From: Acidimicrobiia bacterium UBA4744
Lineage (GTDB): Bacteria > Actinomycetota > Acidimicrobiia > Spongiisociales > UBA4744
Assembly: GCA_002403855.1 (NCBI GenBank)
Contig: DHIO01000039.1
Location: 45,979-72,914 of the forward strand
DNA length: 26,936 nucleotides
Direction of reading: 5' to 3'
Part shown: piece by piece, positions 21,945-26,936 of the stretch
Position numbering within the stretch: position 1 is the stretch's first letter
How the letters are laid out: every line of letters begins with the position of its first letter
The notes under the pieces: generated by a model
The model's database searches: none
Seen by the model: the letters and a program-made list of their open reading frames with translations, nothing else
Told to the model about the DNA's origin: nothing
Position numbers and translations under genes: made by a program

Positions 21945-23650
21945 CGGGCCGGCTGGTCATCGACTACGGCTCGGATCTCGAAACGGAGATCAAGGCCATC
22001 GAGGCGGTCATCGAGGCACAGACGGCCGTCTGTGAACGGTTTCCCGCCCGCTGGCTGGCGCTCGAACTGCTCGAAGACGGAGAAGACCTCCGGGTCAGAT
22101 TGGCCGGTATTGCCGGCGGAGACCGGGTCCTGGCGGCCGCCGACCAGAGCCAGGATCGCCTCCGCAGGAAGTACGGAGACACCGCCGCCGTGCTGGTTCC
22201 CAACGGCCGCTACGAGTGGATCAACACATTGGTACGGGAGTCTGTCTCCCAGACGGTTCCCGATCGGCCCCCCCTGTCCGACCGGATCGACAAAGCCCTC
22301 ACCCACCGCTGGTTCGGACTTCCCATCTTTCTGGCTTCGATGTGGGTGGTCTTCAAGCTCACCGTCGACATCTCCGCCGTGTTTCTCGACTGGGTCGACG
22401 GGCTGATGGGCGGGCCGATCGCCCGGTGGATGGCCGCCCTCGTTGGAGCCCTGGGCCTCGGTGGTACCTGGGTCGAGAGCCTGGTCGTCGACGGGGTCGT
22501 GGCGGGAGTGGGAGGCATCCTGGTGTTCGTTCCGGTTCTGATGGCGCTCTACCTGGCACTGGGTGTCCTCGAAGACTCCGGCTACATGGCCAGAGCCGCG
22601 TTCGTCATGGATCGCCTCATGCGCAGACTCGGGCTACAGGGCAAGAGCTTCCTCCCCATGCTGGTCGGCTTTGGATGCACCGTTCCGGCGATGTACGCCA
22701 CCCGAACCCTCGAACGGAGACGGGACCGGGTGTTGACCGGTTTGCTCGTTCCGTTCATGAGTTGCGGGGCGCGGCTGCCGGTCTACGTCTTGATCGCGGC
22801 AGTGTTCTTCCCACGGTCGCAGGGCACGGTGGTGTTCGCTATGTACCTGCTGGGCATCATTGTCGCGCTGGCGTTGGGCTTCATCCTCAACAGGACGGTG
22901 TTCCGGGCCGAGGCGGCGACACCGTTGCTCATGGAGCTACCGCCCTACCGCCTGCCGACGCTCCGCGCCGTGTGGCTGCAGATGTGGAGAAGGACTTCTG
23001 CCTTCATCCGCGACGCCGGAACGATCATCCTCGGTACGAGTCTGGTGGTGTGGTTGCTGATGGCCATACCGGTCGGTGGCGGACGGTTCTCCGATGTGGT
23101 GGTGGAAGAGAGCGCCTTCGGGGCGGTGAGTTCGGCCGTCGCCCCGGCCTTGAGCCCGGCCGGGTTTGGGAGCTGGGAAGCAACCGGCGCCCTCATCACC
23201 GGTTTTGTAGCCAAGGAGGTGGTGGTCTCGTCGATGTCGCAGGTTTACGGCGTGTCAGCCGGCCCCGCTACCGCGCCTGCCACCTCCTTCGTCGCAGACT
23301 TGCGGGAGATCGGTTCGAGCTTCCTACAGGCTTCGGCCGATACGCTGAGAGCAATCCCCTCCATTGTCGGGATCGACCTCCTCGAAGACGGTGATGACGC
23401 ACAGCCCGGTGCATTGCTGACGGCGGTGCGAGAGGGCTTCAACGAGTCGAGCTCCGGCCACGGGAGCCTGGCGGGACTCGCCTTCATGGTATTCGTGCTC
23501 CTGTACACACCGTGTATGGCGGCCGTGGCGGCGGAGCGACACGAACTAGGTGCCCGGTGGATGTGGGTCAGCATCGTCGGTCAGACGGCTCTGGCGTGGG
23601 GAATGGCCGTGCTGGTGTTTCAGGTCGGCAAACTGATCGGATTCGGGTGA
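21941..23650 (+). CDS. feoB: FeoB membrane permease with N-terminal GDI domain (split FeoB)
   Basis: A 569-aa inner-membrane protein. Residues 1-110 are the helical GDI/S domain (YGSDLETEIKAIEAVIEAQ, then FPARWLALELLEDGEDLRV). The membrane region has the FeoB gates: GFGCTVPAMYATRTLERRR, LLVPFMSCGARLPVYVL, ITGFVAKEVVVSSMSQVYG and LLYTPCMAAVAAERHE, with the conserved cysteines. It would move ferrous iron into the cytoplasm with the separate GTPase encoded just upstream. Together the two proteins total 737 residues, the size of a normal single-chain FeoB. The frame is open back to 21533, but the ATG at 21941 begins the homology and overlaps the GTPase stop. The FeoC-like gene follows after 6 nt. 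Confidence 0.95.
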   Translation: MTGRLVIDYGSDLETEIKAIEAVIEAQTAVCERFPARWLALELLEDGEDLRVRLAGIAGGDRVLAAADQSQDRLRRKYGDTAAVLVPNGRYEWINTLVRESVSQTVPDRPPLSDRIDKALTHRWFGLPIFLASMWVVFKLTVDISAVFLDWVDGLMGGPIARWMAALVGALGLGGTWVESLVVDGVVAGVGGILVFVPVLMALYLALGVLEDSGYMARAAFVMDRLMRRLGLQGKSFLPMLVGFGCTVPAMYATRTLERRRDRVLTGLLVPFMSCGARLPVYVLIAAVFFPRSQGTVVFAMYLLGIIVALALGFILNRTVFRAEAATPLLMELPPYRLPTLRAVWLQMWRRTSAFIRDAGTIILGTSLVVWLLMAIPVGGGRFSDVVVEESAFGAVSSAVAPALSPAGFGSWEATGALITGFVAKEVVVSSMSQVYGVSAGPATAPATSFVADLREIGSSFLQASADTLRAIPSIVGIDLLEDGDDAQPGALLTAVREGFNESSSGHGSLAGLAFMVFVLLYTPCMAAVAAERHELGARWMWVSIVGQTALAWGMAVLVFQVGKLIGFG

Positions 23651-23656
23651 TCGCAA

Positions 23657-23920
23657 GTGTTGGAACAACTGCTCGCCACCATCCAAGAGACCGGCGGACC
23701 GATCCGCATCGCCGAACTGAGCGGTCGGGTCCAGGTTCAGCGATCAGCCCTCGAGCCGATGCTCGACCTGCTGGTGCGTCGCGGGCTGCTCGATGGGTGG
23801 GACGGAAACGACGTTGCTTGTGGGAAGGAAGCGTGTGGAGCCTCCTGTGGCGGAATCCAAGGGTGTCCTTTCCTCGGGAGAGGGCTGCCGCGGACTCTGG
23901 AGATACGGCCGCCCGCGTAG
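23657..23920 (+). CDS. feoC: FeoC-like protein with four-cysteine motif
   Basis: An 87-aa protein. Residues 1-48 look like a winged helix (LLATIQETGGPIRIAELSGR, then LEPMLDLLVRRGLLDG). A C-x4-C-x3-C-x5-C motif (C55, C60, C64, C70) follows, matching FeoC's wing loop, which is reported to bind a [4Fe-4S] cluster; there the usual spacing is x4-x2-x5 or more. FeoC-type proteins regulate FeoB, possibly as an oxygen or iron sensor. It starts at GTG 23657, 6 nt after the feoB stop, and has no clear ribosome binding site. It ends 12 bp from the convergent APC permease. The symbol rests on context and motif rather than strong sequence identity. Confidence 0.8.
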   Translation: MLEQLLATIQETGGPIRIAELSGRVQVQRSALEPMLDLLVRRGLLDGWDGNDVACGKEACGASCGGIQGCPFLGRGLPRTLEIRPPA

Positions 23921-23932
23921 AGGACTCCCCAA

Positions 23933-25213
23933 TCAGGCTGCGGCTCTGCGTGCAATCCAGCGCCAGCCGAGGCCGAAGGCAATCAGACCCAGTCCGGCCG
24001 CCCACACCAGGGGTTCAACCCAGAAGGCGAGACCAAGGCAACCGGCCAGCCCGAGCCAGGCGATCGACCGCGGGAAGCGGCGGGATTCGTCGGGCAATCG
24101 CAGGGCGGCCAGGTTGGTGATTGCGTAGTAGATGAGCACCGTGAACGCGCTGAAACTCCAGGTTGTTTTCACGTCACCGATCAGCACCAAGCCCCCGATG
24201 ATCGCTGCCACCACCAGGACCGCGATGTAGGGCGTCGTGCCTTTTTGGTTCAGGCGGGTCACCGAGCGGGGCATGTCGTTCCGCCGACCCATCGCCAGCA
24301 GCACGCGAGAGAGGCCGAGCAGCAGGTTGAGCAGAACCCCGAGCATGGCCGTGACGGCTCCTACCGCTACCACCGGCGCCACCCACCCGAACCGGAATCC
24401 CCGGGCGACCACTTCGAGGGGAGCGGCAGTGGTGTCGGCAGCTCCTGCCAGAGCGGCCGCTCCGGCGTTGCCGACTCCTACCACAGCAACCAGAGCGTAG
24501 AGCGCGGTGCTCACCGCCAGCGTCACGATGACGGCCCGCGGGATGGACGTGCGAGGTGACCGCACTTCTTCTCCCAGCGTGGCGATTCGTCCGTAGCCGG
24601 TGTACGCAACAAACATGAGGGCGGCCGCCTCCAGCAGGCCGGCCGCGGCGTTTTCGCCGGCGAAGAACGGACGGAATTGATCGAGCTTCATGTCGACGCT
24701 GCCGCCGATCACGAAGGCGGCCAGACTGACCAGCGTGATGCCCACCACCACCGTGTTGGTGGCATTCGTTCGGCGGATCCCGGCCAGCACCACGCCGGCG
24801 ATGACCGCGACCGCCACGAGGGCTATCGGGACGATCGACGGTGTTTCGGCCGTGAAGAGGTTGATCGCATAGCCCGAGAAACCCAGAGCGGCTGTGGCCG
24901 CCGAGGACGACTTGGCCAGTAGAAACAACCAACCGGCGGTGAATCCCAGCTCCGGGGTCAGCAGGCGATACCCGTACTCGTACGTGCCGCCGCTGACCGG
25001 ATAGGCGGCAGCCAGCTGGGCGCTGTTCAGCCCGTTGCAGGTGGCGACCAGGGCGGCGAGAGCGACGGCCAGCACAACCGACCCGCCGGTGATGCCCGCG
25101 GCAGTTCCGATGCTGACGAACACGCCGGTTCCGATGATCGAACCGAGGCCGAGCAGCACCGCCCCACCCCACCCGAGCTCGCGACGCAGTCGAGGGCCGG
25201 GAGCAGTCGCCAT
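23933..25213 (-). CDS. APC family amino acid permease
   Basis: A 426-aa transporter of the amino acid–polyamine–organocation superfamily. The first segment shows the family signature LGLGSIIGTGVFVSIG (about 21-36); further motifs are YPVSGGTYEYGYRLL (about 71-85) and a conserved YTGYGRIATLGEEVRSP (about 202-218). About twelve hydrophobic segments are present, with a short tail ending RWIARRAAA. It probably imports an amino acid with a proton; the substrate is not readable. The ATG at 25213 has a TAGCGT box 7 nt upstream and no Shine-Dalgarno, so it is another leaderless candidate. It is divergent from the SH3b lipoprotein and convergent with the feo cassette. Confidence 0.92.
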   Translation of the reverse strand: MATAPGPRLRRELGWGGAVLLGLGSIIGTGVFVSIGTAAGITGGSVVLAVALAALVATCNGLNSAQLAAAYPVSGGTYEYGYRLLTPELGFTAGWLFLLAKSSSAATAALGFSGYAINLFTAETPSIVPIALVAVAVIAGVVLAGIRRTNATNTVVVGITLVSLAAFVIGGSVDMKLDQFRPFFAGENAAAGLLEAAALMFVAYTGYGRIATLGEEVRSPRTSIPRAVIVTLAVSTALYALVAVVGVGNAGAAALAGAADTTAAPLEVVARGFRFGWVAPVVAVGAVTAMLGVLLNLLLGLSRVLLAMGRRNDMPRSVTRLNQKGTTPYIAVLVVAAIIGGLVLIGDVKTTWSFSAFTVLIYYAITNLAALRLPDESRRFPRSIAWLGLAGCLGLAFWVEPLVWAAGLGLIAFGLGWRWIARRAAA

Positions 25214-25220
25214 GGACCCG

Positions 25221-25226
25221 ACGCTA
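25221..25226 (-). promoter_or_regulatory. Candidate -10 box (TAGCGT) of a leaderless APC permease transcript
   Basis: TAGCGT fits TANNNT and lies 7 nt before the ATG at 25213, in the same geometry as galE and the MFS gene. Confidence 0.5.
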
Positions 25227-25339
25227 GCCGAGCAACCGAGGACGTTCTACCGGCGAGGCCGGCAACGGTCGCCATGACGCCCCGAGAAGGGCGCGGTCTG
25301 CGAGTATGGGACCTGAGTCGACGGAAGGGTCGTGCTGCA

Positions 25340-26098
25340 GTGCACTCGACGGGTGATCATTCTTCGTTTCTCCGGGTGTCTCATCGGGCTGTGACGGCCG
25401 TTGCTCTGGGTGTTGTTCTCGTCTCCTGTGCCGGCGACGCGGCGGAATCCACGACTACCTCGGCCGAACCAACCACCACCACGACCACGACCACCACGAC
25501 CACGACCACCACCACGCTCCCCGGCGAGCCGATCGACCTCTTTCCGGAGGCCGGCGACATTCTGGGTGTCGTAGGAATCTCCTTCGACAGCGAACTCAAC
25601 GTGCGAGCCGCTCCGGGGACCGATCAGGACGTGTTGACCCGGCTGCCTCCTCTCACCGACGATGTGGTCGCGACGGGTGAAGAACGGCAATTGCCCGACT
25701 CGATCTGGTATGAGGTGGACGTCGACGAGGTGACGGGCTGGGCCAGCAGCGCCTATCTGGCCTGGATCGGCGAAACGAACGACATCACCGCGGTGGTGAT
25801 CGACCTGCTGGGGGAGACGCCTACCGCCGAGACCATGCTGGATCTGGGCTTGATCGTCGCTCAGTCGCAAGCCTCCGATGAACCCCCCTCGAGGATCCGG
25901 GTGGCCGAGCCGCCCACGGTCAGAGACCTCGGCGAGGTGGTGTACGACGTAGTGGGTTTGGGTGACGATGCCCTCTTCGGAGTGCGGCTACGAGTCTTCG
26001 GCACGCCCGGCGACGGCGGCGAAGGCTTCACGCTCAAGACGGTCGAGAGCACCGCTCTGTGCGGGCGGGGCCTGACCGCCGACGGGCTCTGCCGGTAG
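25340..26098 (+). CDS. Secreted lipoprotein with poly-threonine linker and SH3b-like domain
   Basis: About 252 aa. A lipoprotein signal (RVSHRAVTAVALGVVLVSC, lipobox LVSC) is followed by a linker with 15 consecutive threonines, then an SH3b-like domain (ILGVVGISFDSELNVRAAPGT ... WASSAYLAWIG), a fold that often binds cell-wall peptides. The last ~110 residues are unassigned and end with a Cys pair (ALCGRGLTADGLC) that may form a disulfide. The start is uncertain: the frame is open from ATG 25274; GTG 25340 has GGAAGGG upstream (about 10 nt away); GTG 25376 gives the most compact signal peptide. It would sit on the outer face of the membrane, the Thr tract acting as a possibly glycosylated spacer. 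Role unknown. Confidence 0.75.
   Translation: MHSTGDHSSFLRVSHRAVTAVALGVVLVSCAGDAAESTTTSAEPTTTTTTTTTTTTTTTLPGEPIDLFPEAGDILGVVGISFDSELNVRAAPGTDQDVLTRLPPLTDDVVATGEERQLPDSIWYEVDVDEVTGWASSAYLAWIGETNDITAVVIDLLGETPTAETMLDLGLIVAQSQASDEPPSRIRVAEPPTVRDLGEVVYDVVGLGDDALFGVRLRVFGTPGDGGEGFTLKTVESTALCGRGLTADGLCR
25472..25516 (+). repeat. ACC/ACG triplet tract encoding 15 threonines
   Basis: Fifteen successive ACC or ACG codons in the lipoprotein linker. The codons are mixed, which limits slippage, but ACCACG blocks recur and the length could vary between strains without changing the frame. Confidence 0.9.
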
Positions 26099-26124
26099 CC
26101 CTCAACCGGACTTGTCCATCCGCC

Positions 26125-26130
26125 GATGAT
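26125..26130 (+). promoter_or_regulatory. Candidate -10 box (GATGAT) upstream of the small lipoprotein
   Basis: GATGAT lies 6 nt before the ATG at 26137. It keeps the A2 and T6 positions of a -10 box but lacks T1, so it is the weakest of the leaderless candidates. Confidence 0.3.
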
Positions 26131-26136
26131 GGGGGC

Positions 26137-26484
26137 ATGAAAGGATTACGGATCGCTCTGGTGCTGATTGGGTCGTTGGCCGGCGGCGCATGCTCGATCA
26201 GCGCGACAACCTCGACGACCTCCGGGGTCGACGGTGCGCCCGACCTGATCAAGAACACGTTCCTGACCGTCAGTGGCAGCGCGGCGACTCTGGCCGGGTA
26301 TGAGGCCACCGGGGAGGAATGGATGGAATTCGCCCGTGAGGTATGCAACGCCGGCATCGGCAACTCGGAAGACCTGGCCGATTTCGTCGCCGATTGGGCC
26401 GGTCCCAACGCCGAACCGGCCGTCACTCAGATGTGGTCGACGGCTGCCGGCGCGGCAACCGGTGCCTTCTGCCCGATGCACTGA
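26137..26484 (+). CDS. Small secreted lipoprotein (DUF732-like)
   Basis: A 115-aa exported protein. It starts MKGLRIALVLIGSLAGGAC, a lipoprotein signal with lipobox GGAC, followed by a Ser/Thr linker (SISATTSTTSG). The mature part has WMEFAREVCNAG and ends AAGAATGAFCPMH. The spacing of an AxxVC motif and a terminal FCP recalls the small secreted actinobacterial DUF732 proteins; this is pattern memory only. The two mature cysteines could form a disulfide. The ATG at 26137 is preferred to the in-frame ATG at 26059, which would precede the signal peptide and overlap the SH3b gene. Function unknown. Confidence 0.8.
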   Translation: MKGLRIALVLIGSLAGGACSISATTSTTSGVDGAPDLIKNTFLTVSGSAATLAGYEATGEEWMEFAREVCNAGIGNSEDLADFVADWAGPNAEPAVTQMWSTAAGAATGAFCPMH

Positions 26485-26502
26485 GGACCATTAGAGGATT
26501 TT

Positions 26503-26530
26503 GACCCTATCGGGATGGGCCTTTTGTTGT
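26503..26530 (+). terminator. Possible weak intrinsic terminator
   Basis: CCCTATCGGGATGGG can fold as a short imperfect stem (CCC/GGG plus AT/AT with a bulge) and is followed by CCTTTTGTTGT, the only T-rich stretch in this gap. It lies 20 nt after the small lipoprotein stop and before the cytochrome gene. The stem is weak. Confidence 0.35.
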
Positions 26531-26579
26531 CACCATGTCGGAAAGCTTCTTGACGCCGAAGTCGAGGGAGGTCCCGGGG

Positions 26580-26936
26580 ATGCGTCGACCACTTCTTCTC
26601 CTAGGTGTTGTACTGCTGATGGTGCTGGCCGCCTGCGCGGGCGAGGCGGGTCCGGCAGGTCCGGAAGGTCCGCCGGGCCCCCCGGGTCCGGAAGGCCCGC
26701 CGGGTCCCCCGGGTGCGGGAGGCGAAGCAGCGGGCGTAGCCGCGGAATACGTTGGTTCGGCAACGTGCGCCGGCTGTCACACCGAGGTCGCCGAGGTCTT
26801 CAACAAGTCGGGTCACCCCTTCAAGCTGAACCCCGTGGTGGACGGTCAACCTCCGACCTACCCGTATTCCGAGGTGCCTAGTCCTCCCGATGGTTACACC
26901 TGGGACGACGTCACCTACGTGATCGGCGGGGACGTC
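26580..26936 (+). CDS. C-type cytochrome lipoprotein with collagen-like Gly-X-Y linker (partial, 3' end outside window)
   Basis: The first 119 residues of an exported haem protein; no stop occurs before the right edge. It starts MRRPLLLLGVVLLMVLAAC, a lipoprotein signal with lipobox LAAC (C19). Ten perfect Gly-X-Y triplets follow (residues 21-50), mostly GPE and GPP, resembling bacterial collagen-like spacers. A haem c motif CAGCH (C63-H67) comes next in YVGSATCAGCHTEVAEVF, with His79 (SGHPFKL) a possible distal ligand. More haem sites may lie downstream. The ribosome binding site is strong: GGGAGGT, 7 nt before the ATG. The protein would be tethered outside the membrane, the collagen-like rod holding the haem domain at a distance. 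A role in electron transfer is likely; its partner is unknown. Confidence 0.88.
   Translation, partial: MRRPLLLLGVVLLMVLAACAGEAGPAGPEGPPGPPGPEGPPGPPGAGGEAAGVAAEYVGSATCAGCHTEVAEVFNKSGHPFKLNPVVDGQPPTYPYSEVPSPPDGYTWDDVTYVIGGDV
26658..26711 (+). repeat. 27-bp tandem duplication within the collagen-like linker
   Basis: Two adjacent 27-bp units (26658-26684 and 26685-26711), each encoding GPEGPPGPP, differ at two third-codon positions. This points to expansion of the linker by unit duplication. Confidence 0.9.

Noticed and set aside
25472..25516. ACC/ACG repeats as a CRISPR-like or minisatellite element
   Set aside because: They are in-frame threonine codons inside a lipoprotein linker; there are no spacers.
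26501..26529. TTGACC at 26501 as a -35 element for the cytochrome gene
   Set aside because: The hexamer at the right distance (TTGTTG) is not a plausible -10 box. A terminator reading fits slightly better.

Overview
The window looks like chromosomal DNA from a GC-rich actinobacterium, perhaps a deep branch such as Acidimicrobiia. The reasons are strong G/C bias at third codon positions, frequent GTG starts, a deazaflavin (F420)-type oxidoreductase, a LigB-like ATP-dependent DNA ligase with the short actinobacterial N terminus, an alpha/beta-hydrolase–adenylyl cyclase fusion, and many genes that appear to be transcribed without a leader (a TANNNT-type -10 box 6-7 nt before the start codon). 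The lineage is an inference; no rRNA or other marker gene is present. No tRNA, rRNA, IS element, integrase or CRISPR array was seen.

Layout. 1-964 (minus): a TetR regulator translationally coupled to an ABC transporter ATPase cut by the left edge, with a palindromic operator over the regulator's start. 1216-6992 (minus): class V aminotransferase, CPA-type cation/proton antiporter and molybdopterin oxidoreductase, closely spaced. 7085-7660 (plus): unknown protein. 7669-11246 (minus): acyl-CoA dehydrogenase, lipoprotein S41 protease, and a YpfJ-type zinc metallopeptidase whose reading frame is broken by an apparent 1-nt loss. 11324-16735 (plus): Maf nucleotide pyrophosphatase, small membrane protein, DNA ligase, DUF695-like protein, MFS permease and beta-lactamase-like serine hydrolase. 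16747-17838 (minus): a 55-aa small protein, an F420-type oxidoreductase and a protein with a RemA-like N terminus. 17889-20351: galE facing the hydrolase/cyclase fusion. 20543-23920 (plus): a full ferrous iron uptake cassette. 23933-25213 (minus): APC permease. 25340-26936 (plus): three exported lipoproteins, the last being a c-type cytochrome with a collagen-like Gly-X-Y linker, cut by the right edge.

The most coherent system is the iron cassette: a DtxR-type regulator, FeoA, FeoB split into a free GTPase and a separate membrane permease, and a FeoC-like protein with four cysteines. Three consecutive junctions overlap as ATGA, and a sequence resembling an IdeR/DtxR box overlaps the first start codon. 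The regulator keeps the primary metal site of DtxR but not the ancillary one. Other points of interest are the collagen-linker cytochrome, the YpfJ frameshift, a small gene below usual ORF cut-offs, and the recurring leaderless promoter geometry, which also settles several start codons.
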